A DNA stretch of 32,331 nt from Flammeovirgaceae bacterium UBA2371 (GTDB taxonomy: Bacteria; Bacteroidota; Bacteroidia; Cytophagales; Cyclobacteriaceae): contig DDTF01000006.1 of assembly GCA_002345965.1 (NCBI GenBank), positions 52,190 to 84,520 on the forward strand, read 5' to 3'. A model generated the notes under the pieces. It saw only the letters and a list, made by a program, of their open reading frames with translations. It made no database searches and was not told the origin of the DNA. A program made the position numbers and the translations under genes. Positions 16,558-24,199 of this stretch are shown piece after piece (within the stretch, counting starts at the first letter, position 1; each line of letters starts with the position of its first letter).

Positions 16558-17240
16558 ATCCGGAAAAGACTTATCTCTACTTAGTGCCAACGCCTATCGG
16601 AAACCTGGGGGATATTACTTTACGGTCGCTGGAGATATTAAAACAAGTGGATACTATTCTTGCTGAGGACACCCGCAAATCCGGTATCCTCCTAAAGCAT
16701 TATAATATTCAGAAACCATTGATGAGTTTTCATATTTTCAATGAACACAAAAAACTCACAGGACTTATCGAAAAGATGAAGGGCGGGGAAACCATGGCGT
16801 TGGTAAGTGATGCCGGAACGCCAGGAATCTCAGATCCGGGTTTTTTGTTGGTGCGTGCTTGTTTACAAGCAGGAATAAAATTGGAATGTTTGCCTGGAGC
16901 CACAGCTTTTGTACCCGCCCTGGTGAAATCTGGTTTCCCAACAGATCGTTTTGTTTTTGAAGGCTTCTTGCCCCACAAAAAGGGAAAACAAACTTTACTT
17001 AAGAAACTTGCCGAAGAAGACCGAACCATCGTTGTATATGAGTCCCCTCACCGACTTGAAAAAACACTCGTGCAAATGCTTGAGTTTTTTGGTGAGGAAA
17101 GAAAAATCTCTGTTTCAAGAGAGCTTACCAAAATTCATGAAGAAACAATTACAGGATCTTTGAATGAAGTTGTGGCCCATTTTAAAGAACACAAAGTAAA
17201 AGGTGAAATTGTTATTGTAATCGATGGCAAAAAAGAATAG
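16554..17240 (+). CDS. rsmI: 16S rRNA 2'-O-ribose C1402 methyltransferase RsmI
   Basis: SAM-dependent methyltransferase that 2'-O-methylates C1402 of 16S rRNA in the decoding centre. The 228-residue product has the family motifs in order: LYLVPTPIGNLGDITLRSLE, ILAEDTRKSGILLKHY, ALVSDAGTPGISDPGFLLV, CLPGATAFVPALVKSGFP, FEGFLPHKKGKQ and VVYESPHRLEKTL. Translation starts at a GTG (16554) overlapping the pterin dehydratase stop codon in GTGA. The product is shorter at the C-terminus than the E. coli enzyme (about 286 residues), as is common for proteins lacking the small extra domain. The last 17 bases overlap the Lnt-like gene. Confidence 0.95.
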   Translation: MNPEKTYLYLVPTPIGNLGDITLRSLEILKQVDTILAEDTRKSGILLKHYNIQKPLMSFHIFNEHKKLTGLIEKMKGGETMALVSDAGTPGISDPGFLLVRACLQAGIKLECLPGATAFVPALVKSGFPTDRFVFEGFLPHKKGKQTLLKKLAEEDRTIVVYESPHRLEKTLVQMLEFFGEERKISVSRELTKIHEETITGSLNEVVAHFKEHKVKGEIVIVIDGKKE

Positions 17241-17988
17241 CATAAGCTTGGGTTATCTTTTTGCCGGGGGCACACTTTTATTCAGCCTGGCCTGGTTAAT
17301 GCCCTCATTTCCGCTACTTGCACTAATAGGCTTCGCTCCATTTATTGCCATAGCCGTTAACAATCGAAAAGAAAAATCGATGTGGAGCTCACTTGAATTG
17401 GTGCTGCTTGGCCTATCCATTTCTCTTTTTGCGGGTACTTTTTTCGACTTTGCCGAGCTTACCTATGTGGTGATTCAGGCCATCCTCTTTACCCTGTCTT
17501 TCTTAGGTTACACATTTGTACGTAAAAGCCTCGGATCTGGAGTCAGTATCATTACCCTACCACTTTTTTGGCTTTCCATAGAATATGTATTGCTAAAATG
17601 GTCTCCATTTCCAGTCCATTTTTTAGCTGATCTTTTTATTCTAAAACCAGAATGGACGAACTGGAATCATCAAACTGGCTACCTTGGTGCGTCCCTCTGG
17701 GTGCTCATTTGCAATACCCTGCTTTATCAGGCTGCACTCACCGAAAAGAAAATAAACTGGATTTATGTCACTCTATTTGCCCTTTCATTCGTAGGACCCA
17801 TGCTTTACTCCTATAGTCTTGATACTGTGGCTTTAAGCCGGGACGAAATGATGGTTCTTTATTCCACATCACAAGAAGAAGTAGGTGAATATGCTCAAAA
17901 AGGAGAATTAATTCCTAGAACTGCCGCATGGGTTTCAGTGTTGATACTATTGTTTACCTTAGTTAAAAGAAAAACATCGAAAAAATGA
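17224..17988 (+). CDS. Lnt-like membrane protein lacking the nitrilase domain
   Basis: 254-residue polytopic membrane protein. Sequence: about seven hydrophobic segments, with FPLLALIGFAPFIAIAVNNR near the start, LPLFWLSIEYVLLKWSPFPV around 112-131, and NHQTGYLGASLWVLICNTLLY at 148-168. These resemble the membrane part of apolipoprotein N-acyltransferase (Lnt). The C-terminus KGELIPRTAAWVSVLILLFT resembles the last Lnt segment, but only some 35 residues lie where the roughly 250-residue catalytic nitrilase domain should be, so the Glu-Lys-Cys triad is absent. Lnt itself is about 510-550 residues. It overlaps rsmI by 17 bases and the next gene by ATGA. The relation to Lnt is an inference from motifs and layout; function is unknown. 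Confidence 0.55.
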   Translation: MAKKNSISLGYLFAGGTLLFSLAWLMPSFPLLALIGFAPFIAIAVNNRKEKSMWSSLELVLLGLSISLFAGTFFDFAELTYVVIQAILFTLSFLGYTFVRKSLGSGVSIITLPLFWLSIEYVLLKWSPFPVHFLADLFILKPEWTNWNHQTGYLGASLWVLICNTLLYQAALTEKKINWIYVTLFALSFVGPMLYSYSLDTVALSRDEMMVLYSTSQEEVGEYAQKGELIPRTAAWVSVLILLFTLVKRKTSKK

Positions 17989-18785
17989 TCGATTTGGGCC
18001 AAATGGAAATGGATGTCATAGAACTGAGCAGTGAGGTGGCCAATTTCATCAATGATGAAGTCAAGAATTTTGATAAATCTAAAATTGAACATAAGAATTC
18101 ACCAAACAATCTCGTGTCCTATGTGGATAAGGAAGCCGAAAAAAAATTGGTGAAGGCGTTGAGGTTAATACTTCCTGGGGCAGGATTTCTGGCAGAAGAA
18201 GGCACTTCTTCAGAGGGATCAAATGAATATAGATGGATAATTGACCCGCTTGACGGCACAACCAATTTTACCCACGGTTTGCCCCCCTACGCAGTCAGCA
18301 TTGGCTTGTCCAAAAAAGACAAAATCGTTTTGGGTGTAGTTCATGAAGTAAGTAAAATGGAGTGTTTTTCTGCCACAGTTGACGGACCTGCTTCCTGCAA
18401 TGGTGAAGAAATACATGTTGCTGATACTCCCTCTTTAAATGAAGGATTGTTAGCCACAGGATTTCCCTATTATCACTTTGATAAAAGAGATGAATACCTT
18501 TCTATTATCAAAACATTTCTGGAATTGACCCATGGTGTACGAAGGATGGGTAGTGCAGCTACGGATCTTGCTTACGTGGCTTGCGGTAGAATGGATGGTT
18601 TTTTTGAATATAACCTAAACCCATGGGATGTAGCTGCCGGGAGCCTGATTGTGGAAAGAGCAGGGGGTAAAGTATCTGATTTTAAAGGGGGAAGCAATTT
18701 TCTTTATGGAGGTGAGATTTGTGCGGCTGGAGCTATTCAACCAGAAATGGTTGAAGTCATCAAAAGACACTGGGGCTATTCATAA
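17985..18785 (+). CDS. Inositol-1-monophosphatase family phosphatase
   Basis: 266-residue Mg2+-dependent, Li+-sensitive-type sugar phosphatase of the IMPase/SuhB family, cytoplasmic. Metal-binding and catalytic motifs are complete: SYVDKEAEKKLVKAL, AEEGTSSEG (motif Glu-Glu), the signature WIIDPLDGTTNFTHGLP, and the C-terminal NPWDVAAGSLIVERAGGKVSDF. Physiological substrate (inositol phosphate or another phosphomonoester) is not determinable. The start ATG overlaps the stop of the Lnt-like gene (ATGA), so the genes from pterin dehydratase onward are translationally coupled. Confidence 0.93.
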   Translation: MIDLGQMEMDVIELSSEVANFINDEVKNFDKSKIEHKNSPNNLVSYVDKEAEKKLVKALRLILPGAGFLAEEGTSSEGSNEYRWIIDPLDGTTNFTHGLPPYAVSIGLSKKDKIVLGVVHEVSKMECFSATVDGPASCNGEEIHVADTPSLNEGLLATGFPYYHFDKRDEYLSIIKTFLELTHGVRRMGSAATDLAYVACGRMDGFFEYNLNPWDVAAGSLIVERAGGKVSDFKGGSNFLYGGEICAAGAIQPEMVEVIKRHWGYS

Positions 18786-18791
18786 ATTAAT

Positions 18792-18799
18792 TAAATTTG
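18792..18799 (+). promoter_or_regulatory. Possible -7 element almost touching next ATG
   Basis: TAAATTTG matches TAnnTTTG but ends only three bases before the ATG at 18803. If used, the transcript would be leaderless. No -33 TTG was found at the expected spacing, so chance in an A/T-rich gap is possible. Confidence 0.3.
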
Positions 18800-18802
18800 C
18801 AT

Positions 18803-18979
18803 ATGCTTCAATTTATCCTTATAAGTGTAATGGGCCTGGCCGCTGTCAGTTATCTTGGCTGGCTTGTTTACCAATCCTTCGCCTCCGAAAGCTGCGAATC
18901 GGGATGCGGAAAGTGTGGAACATTGGACATAAAAGCCATTTTGAAATCTGTTGAGGAAAAGAAAAAGGCCTCCTCCTAA
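18803..18979 (+). CDS. Small Cys-motif membrane peptide
   Basis: 58-residue protein: one transmembrane helix (MLQFILISVMGLAAVSYLGW), then ASESCESGCGKCGTLDIKAILK and a lysine-rich tail. The spacing CxxxCGKC recalls small FeoB-associated Cys-rich membrane proteins, but no feoB is visible nearby, so this is a resemblance only. Four cysteines could bind a metal or form disulfides. Its stop codon overlaps that of the convergent radical SAM gene by a few bases. It sits 17 bases after the inositol-phosphatase gene and could be read from the same transcript. Confidence 0.6.
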   Translation: MLQFILISVMGLAAVSYLGWLVYQSFASESCESGCGKCGTLDIKAILKSVEEKKKASS

Positions 18980-19998
18980 GCCCACACCTTAGTTCCTTCT
19001 GTACAATTTTTGCAAATTTCTATTTCCTCTCTTGACTTCAAAAGTGATTGTCTGAAGTGGTTGTACCTTTTATCTTTCCAGATTTCTTTAAATGATTTTT
19101 CATTGAGGTCTCCCAAAACAAAATGGGCATCCTTATCAAAGCAGCACGGTACTACCTTTCCATCCCATGTAATCACACAGCTATGCCACATTTTCCAGCA
19201 GTGATTAAGTAAACTGTTCTTAATGTCATAAGATCCGTCTGCCATTTTTTTATACCTGCTGTATTTTTCATTGGTTGGTATCAGCTCAGAACCATTTTTG
19301 TAATCGTAGATCTGTGCAGTTTTTAGCGCTACTTCATCCACACCCAGCTCATCTGCCAATCGGTAGACTTGCTCAATTTGATTTTCATTAGGACGTACAA
19401 CTAGGAATTGAAAAATAATATGAGGCGTTCTTGATTTTAAAAGGCGCTTCCACTTAATAATATTGCGTGTCCCCTCTATTACTTTCGAGAGCTTACCTCC
19501 TACCCGATAGGAGGCGTAGGTTTCCTGATCTACCCCATCAATGGAAATGATCATCCTATCTAAACCAGACTCAACTGTTTTCTTCGCCATTTCGTCTGAA
19601 AGGTAATGGGCATTGGTGGAAGTGGCTGTGTATATTTTTTTTTGAGATGCATACCTCACCATTTCCAATAATTGAGGATGTAGATAGGGTTCACCCTGAA
19701 AATAAAATATCAAGTAGGATAAAGTGGGCGCAAGCTCATTAATTACCTTTTCAAATAATTCTTGCTTCAACATGCCGGTAGGTCTCGTAAAAGACCGGAG
19801 GCCACTAGGACATTCGGGGCACCTTAAATTACAAGACGTGGTTGGCTCTATGGATATACTGATAGGCATAGCCGGTAAGGAAGCCTTTCCGGTAAATCTT
19901 GAACCAAAATAGCTAGAAAGTACCTTGCCTGAATTCCAAATCCGGGGAAGCGTAAGCTTGGAGGCAAAATTCAGTCCGTCTTTTATATTTCGATTCAT
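18976..19998 (-). CDS. Radical SAM protein with SPASM-type C-terminus
   Basis: 340-residue iron-sulfur enzyme. The N-terminal part of the radical SAM barrel carries SISIEPTTSCNLRCPECPSG, with the canonical CxxxCxxC at Cys56, Cys60 and Cys63 for the 4Fe-4S cluster that cleaves S-adenosylmethionine. IFYFQGEPYLHPQLLEMV, LDRMIISIDGVDQETYASYR and FLVVRPNENQIEQV follow. The C-terminal third has extra cysteines (NHCWKMWHSCVITWDGKVVPC, then EICKNCTEG) typical of a SPASM domain that binds auxiliary clusters, often in peptide- or sugar-modifying enzymes. The substrate is unknown. The gene is divergent from the DUF4105 gene and convergent with the small Cys-motif peptide. Confidence 0.9.
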   Translation of the reverse strand: MNRNIKDGLNFASKLTLPRIWNSGKVLSSYFGSRFTGKASLPAMPISISIEPTTSCNLRCPECPSGLRSFTRPTGMLKQELFEKVINELAPTLSYLIFYFQGEPYLHPQLLEMVRYASQKKIYTATSTNAHYLSDEMAKKTVESGLDRMIISIDGVDQETYASYRVGGKLSKVIEGTRNIIKWKRLLKSRTPHIIFQFLVVRPNENQIEQVYRLADELGVDEVALKTAQIYDYKNGSELIPTNEKYSRYKKMADGSYDIKNSLLNHCWKMWHSCVITWDGKVVPCCFDKDAHFVLGDLNEKSFKEIWKDKRYNHFRQSLLKSREEIEICKNCTEGTKVWA

Positions 19999-20006
19999 GC
20001 CTGATC

Positions 20007-20014
20007 CAAAATTA
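20007..20014 (-). promoter_or_regulatory. Possible -7 element before radical SAM gene
   Basis: The minus strand reads TAATTTTG, fitting TAnnTTTG, eight bases upstream of the ATG at 19998, implying a very short leader. No -33 match is at the right distance. Confidence 0.3.
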
Positions 20015-20061
20015 CCTTTTACACAGCGATTGTTTTATATTTCGATCGATTATTTAGATGC

Positions 20062-21240
20062 ATGAGGTATATTCTGATTCTTCCCACAATTCTGCTCGCT
20101 TTCAACTTGTTTTCGCAGTCACTCCAACTGTCAGAAAATGCTCAGATTGGTGTAATCACCTGTGCTCCCTATCAGGGCGAGTTATACTCTGCTTTTGGAC
20201 ACAGTGCCATCAGAGTGTATGATCCTGTTCACAATATCGACTATGCTTATAACTATGGCACATTCGATTTTAATCAGCCCAATTTTTATCTCAATTTTAC
20301 AAGGGGACATTTGCTGTATAGGCTGTCTGTTCAGTCCTATCCTCGATTCAAACACAATTATTTATACTTGAACAGGTGGGTACATGAGCAAGTAATCGAT
20401 CTCAATCAAGAACAGAAACAAAAGCTTTTTGATTTTTTGCAATGGAACGCACAGCCTGAAAATCAGGACTACCTGTACGATTATTTTTACAACAACTGTG
20501 CGACAAAAATCAGGGATGTGTTTGTAGAGGTATTGGGAAAAGACATTCAATTTGATGATTCATACATTACCACCAATTATACAATCAGGGAGCTTACAGA
20601 CTTGTACTTAAAGGAACAGCCATGGGGAGATTTGGGAATTGACATTTGCCTTGGATTACCCATGGATAAAAAAGCTACACCCATCGAATACATGTTTTTA
20701 CCGGATTATATTGAGTCTTCATTTGAAAATGCTACCCTCAACAGTGAAGCTGGACAAAAAAAACTAGTCAAAGAAACCATAGTTTCAGATTCCGGTAATC
20801 CCCCCAATACGTTTGATGGCCCCCCTCACCCCTGGACGGTTTTTGGGGTTTTATTGGCAATCATCGGGGTAATTTCTATTATTGATTTTCGGAAGAAAAA
20901 AATCTCCAGATGGCTGGATGCATCCCTGCTCATCATCACTGGTTGTATTGGATGCTTGTTGTTCATTTTGTGGATAGCCACAGATCATAAAGCTGCAGCC
21001 AACAATTTTAATTTGTTGTGGGCACTGCCTACCAATCTGATTGCAGGAATTCTGATTTTTAGCGAACAGAAAAAACTATTGAAAAAATACTTTGGCTTCT
21101 TAACAGCTATCACGGTGTTGCTAATCACTACCTGGGGATTGCTGCCTCAGCAACTCAATGTATTCTTGTTGCCATTGATAGTAGCCATTGCCATCCGCTA
21201 TGGCCTCAACTACTACTTGCGAAAGAACAATTACATATGA
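20062..21240 (+). CDS. DUF4105 (Lnb N-terminal-type) membrane protein
   Basis: 392-residue protein with a signal peptide (MRYILILPTILLAFNLFSQS), an extracytoplasmic DUF4105 domain to about residue 240 and four to five C-terminal membrane helices (about 260-390). Family features are ITCAPYQGELYSAFGHSAIR (Cys34, His47), YAYNYGTFDFNQPNFYLNF, RWVHEQVIDL and YFYNNCATKIRDVF (Cys146); the conserved His and Cys suggest a papain-like catalytic pair. The same domain occurs in Lnb, the Gram-positive enzyme that transfers an acyl chain onto the lipoprotein N-terminal cysteine, so a lipoprotein-acylating or thiol-hydrolase role is possible, but this is inferred. It converges on lpdA with a 10-base overlap. 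Confidence 0.8.
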   Translation: MRYILILPTILLAFNLFSQSLQLSENAQIGVITCAPYQGELYSAFGHSAIRVYDPVHNIDYAYNYGTFDFNQPNFYLNFTRGHLLYRLSVQSYPRFKHNYLYLNRWVHEQVIDLNQEQKQKLFDFLQWNAQPENQDYLYDYFYNNCATKIRDVFVEVLGKDIQFDDSYITTNYTIRELTDLYLKEQPWGDLGIDICLGLPMDKKATPIEYMFLPDYIESSFENATLNSEAGQKKLVKETIVSDSGNPPNTFDGPPHPWTVFGVLLAIIGVISIIDFRKKKISRWLDASLLIITGCIGCLLFILWIATDHKAAANNFNLLWALPTNLIAGILIFSEQKKLLKKYFGFLTAITVLLITTWGLLPQQLNVFLLPLIVAIAIRYGLNYYLRKNNYI

Positions 21241-22628
21241 ATTGGCCGGTTGGCTGTGGCCGCCAGACAAGCTTCTTTCACCGCTTCCATGTAAGTAGGA
21301 TGGGCATGTGACATTCTGGATACATCTTCTGCCGATGCCCTGAATTCCATTGCCGTGACACCCGCAGCAATCATGTCAGCTGCACGAGCACCAATGATAT
21401 GAACACCCAGAATTTCATCTGTTTGTTTATCGGCCAATATTTTTACCAATCCATCCGTGTCCATGCTGGCCCTTGCCCTACCCAATGCCTTGTAAGGAAA
21501 CGAACCCGTCTTATAAGCTTTGCCCATTTCTTTTAGCTGTTCTTCCGTATAACCTACACTGGCTACCTCAGGCCAGGTGTAAACCACTCCAGGAATGAGT
21601 AAGTAATTGATATGCGGTTTTTGCCCCGCCATCTGTTCAGCCACCATTACACCTTCTTCCTCCGCTTTGTGTGCTAGCATTGCTCCTCTTACCACATCGC
21701 CAATTGCATACACATTGTCTAATTTGGTTTTTAAATGGTCATCAACAGGTATTTTTCCTTTGTCCAGTTCAATCCCAATCTTATCAAGTCCCAGCCCATC
21801 GGTGTATGGCCTTCTGCCAATGCTTACCAGGCAGTAGTCGCCCTTCAATTCTATGGCCTTACCCGATTTATCCTCTGCCTTCAACACCACTTCCTTTCCT
21901 TTGTTTTCTACAGAAATGACTTTATGGCCAAGGTAAAATTGCATACCCAGCTTCTTAGTTACTTTTAAAAGTTCTTTACCCATAGTGCCATCCATAGTAG
22001 GAATCAGACTGTCCAAAAACTCCACTACAGTCACTTTGGCGCCAAGTCGGGCATATACGGAGCCCAGCTCCATTCCTATTACTCCACCGCCAATTACAAT
22101 CATGTGCTTCGGAACCTCCTTAAGCTCCAATGCTTCTGTACTGGAGATGATTCTCTTTTTATCGAAAGGGGCAAAAGGTAATGGTGTAGGTTTTGAACCT
22201 GTGGCTATGATTACTTTCTCTGTTGTAATTGTTGATTCTTTTCCGTCTGCACTTGTAATCTTGATGGTATTCTTGTCTACAAAAGAGCCCACTCCTGTGT
22301 GTACCTCAATTTTATTTTTTTTCATGAGGTAGGCAATGCCATCAACATTCTGCTTTACAACATCCGATTTGCGCGCGATCATTTGTTTGATATTCACTTT
22401 AGGTGCAGGTATATCAATACCATGTTCTTTGAAATGGTCCCTTGCATTTAGAAAATGCTCTGAAGAATCGAGCAATGCTTTGGAAGGTATGCAACCAACA
22501 TTTAAACAGGTGCCACCCAGGGTTTCATACTTTTCGATGATGGCAGTTTTGAATCCCAGTTGTGCGCACCGAATTGCTGCAACATATCCTCCGGGTCCTG
22601 AACCAATTACTGTTACGTTGTACTGCAT
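21231..22628 (-). CDS. lpdA: Dihydrolipoyl dehydrogenase (E3)
   Basis: 465-residue flavoprotein that reoxidises the lipoyl groups of the 2-oxoacid dehydrogenase complexes with NAD+. The N-terminal FAD site is VTVIGSGPGGYVAAIRCAQLG. The redox disulfide is in GGTCLNVGCIPSKALL (Cys41 and Cys46). MIVIGGGVIGMELGSVYARLG is the NAD site, YAIGDVVRGAMLAHKAEEEG binds FAD, and SHAHPTYMEAVKEAC holds the His-Glu dyad near the C-terminus. It is the last gene of an odhA-odhB-lpdA run, 33 bases after odhB, so it very probably serves the 2-oxoglutarate complex and may be shared with pyruvate dehydrogenase. Confidence 0.95.
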   Translation of the reverse strand: MQYNVTVIGSGPGGYVAAIRCAQLGFKTAIIEKYETLGGTCLNVGCIPSKALLDSSEHFLNARDHFKEHGIDIPAPKVNIKQMIARKSDVVKQNVDGIAYLMKKNKIEVHTGVGSFVDKNTIKITSADGKESTITTEKVIIATGSKPTPLPFAPFDKKRIISSTEALELKEVPKHMIVIGGGVIGMELGSVYARLGAKVTVVEFLDSLIPTMDGTMGKELLKVTKKLGMQFYLGHKVISVENKGKEVVLKAEDKSGKAIELKGDYCLVSIGRRPYTDGLGLDKIGIELDKGKIPVDDHLKTKLDNVYAIGDVVRGAMLAHKAEEEGVMVAEQMAGQKPHINYLLIPGVVYTWPEVASVGYTEEQLKEMGKAYKTGSFPYKALGRARASMDTDGLVKILADKQTDEILGVHIIGARAADMIAAGVTAMEFRASAEDVSRMSHAHPTYMEAVKEACLAATANRPIHM

Positions 22629-22661
22629 AGCTTCGTTCTATTATTATTTTTTTATGAAAAA

Positions 22662-24182
22662 TTAAACGCCAAGAATTAAACGACCCGGATCTTCAAGTAG
22701 CTCCTTCACCTTTACCAGGAAGCTTACTGATTCTTTTCCATCTACAATACGATGATCATAGGAAAGTGCCAGGTACATAATAGGGCGAATTACCACTTCA
22801 CCATTAAGGGCAATGGGACGCTGCACAATATTGTGCATACCTAAAATAGCAGACTGGGGTGGATTGAGAATCGGTGTTGAAAGCATGGAGCCAAATACAC
22901 CTCCATTGGTAATAGAGAATGTTCCTCCGGTCATTTCTTCAATAGAAAGTTTTCCATCACGACCACGTGTAGCCAATCGTACTACTTCCTTCTCAATTTC
23001 AGCCATGCTCATTGATTCGGCATTGCGAATCACAGGCACCACCAATCCTCGTGGAGTCGAAACGGCAATAGAGATATCACAGTAATTGTGATAGACCGCC
23101 TCGTTACCATCGATATAGGAATTTACTGCTGGAAACTCTTGCAAGGCCACACATACTGCCTTGGTGAAGAAGCTCATGAACCCAAGACCTACTCCGTATT
23201 TTTCTTTGAATTTATCTTTATAACGAGAACGAAGATCCATTACCGGTTTCATGTCCACCTCATTGAAGGTAGTTAACATGGCCGTTTCATTTTTCACAGC
23301 CACAAGACGTTTTGCAATGGTTCTGCGCATGCTCGACATCTTCTCTCTTGTCTCCTCGCGCATGCCTTGTTGCGCTGGAGCTGGGGCCGCAGCCTCAGGT
23401 GATTTTTGCTGACTAGCCTGCGCATTCATCGCATCCTCTTTAGTGATACGACCCCCTACGCCAGTTCCAGAAACTTGTCCGGAAGAAATTCCTTTTTCTG
23501 CTAATATTTTTCCTGCGGCTGGAGAAGGATGCCCTGCTGCATAGGATGTGTCTCCTGCAGGGGTACTACCTGATGCCGTGGACACTGGTGATTTTGATGA
23601 TGAGGGTTGAGGTGATCCTTCTGCCACTTCAATCTTACAGATCAAACCACCAATAGGCAATGTCGTACCCTCTTTGGCTACGATCTTTAAGATACCCTGT
23701 GCTTCGGCAGGAAGTTCAAACGTGGCCTTATCCGACTCTACCTCCGCAATCACTTCATCCAGTGACACAAAGTCCCCGTCTTTTTTCAACCAAGTAGAAA
23801 TGGTGACCTCGGTGATTGATTCACCCACCGCAGGCACCTTCATCTCTTTCACTTCACCGGTTGCCTTAGGCGCAGCGCTGGCGGTAGGCGCAGCTGCAGC
23901 CGCTTTGGCAGCTTCTTTAGGAGCTTCAGCTTTGGCAGCGCCTTTTGCATCTGTGTCTATTTCGCAGATAACCTCTCCTATCGGAACGGTATCTCCTTCT
24001 TGCTTTACAATTTTCAACACGCCCGTTTTGGGTGAGGGAAGCTCAAAGGTGGCTTTATCAGATTCCAGTTCTGCAATCACTTCATCCATCTCCACACGAT
24101 CGCCATCTTTCTTCAGCCAGGTGGCTATGGTCACTTCAGATATGGATTCGCCTACTGTGGGAACTTTTACTTTTTCAGACAT
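22662..24182 (-). CDS. odhB: 2-oxoglutarate dehydrogenase E2, dihydrolipoyl succinyltransferase
   Basis: 506-residue core of the 2-oxoglutarate dehydrogenase complex, transferring succinyl groups from lipoyl to CoA in the TCA cycle. It carries two lipoyl domains (about 2-76 and 113-187), each with the lipoylated lysine in an ESDKATFELP motif (Lys43 and Lys152), separated by an Ala/Pro/Lys-rich linker. A peripheral subunit-binding domain follows (HPSPAAGKILAEKGISSGQV, about 218-252), then the catalytic domain from about 275 with MRRTIAKRLVAVKNETAMLT, FSITNGGVFGSMLSTPILNP and the active-site motif SYDHRIVDGKE (His477). The usual bacterial OdhB has one lipoyl domain. It starts 17 bases after odhA ends. 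Confidence 0.95.
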   Translation of the reverse strand: MSEKVKVPTVGESISEVTIATWLKKDGDRVEMDEVIAELESDKATFELPSPKTGVLKIVKQEGDTVPIGEVICEIDTDAKGAAKAEAPKEAAKAAAAAPTASAAPKATGEVKEMKVPAVGESITEVTISTWLKKDGDFVSLDEVIAEVESDKATFELPAEAQGILKIVAKEGTTLPIGGLICKIEVAEGSPQPSSSKSPVSTASGSTPAGDTSYAAGHPSPAAGKILAEKGISSGQVSGTGVGGRITKEDAMNAQASQQKSPEAAAPAPAQQGMREETREKMSSMRRTIAKRLVAVKNETAMLTTFNEVDMKPVMDLRSRYKDKFKEKYGVGLGFMSFFTKAVCVALQEFPAVNSYIDGNEAVYHNYCDISIAVSTPRGLVVPVIRNAESMSMAEIEKEVVRLATRGRDGKLSIEEMTGGTFSITNGGVFGSMLSTPILNPPQSAILGMHNIVQRPIALNGEVVIRPIMYLALSYDHRIVDGKESVSFLVKVKELLEDPGRLILGV

Positions 24183-24199
24183 GGTATTAGTTAATTTTT

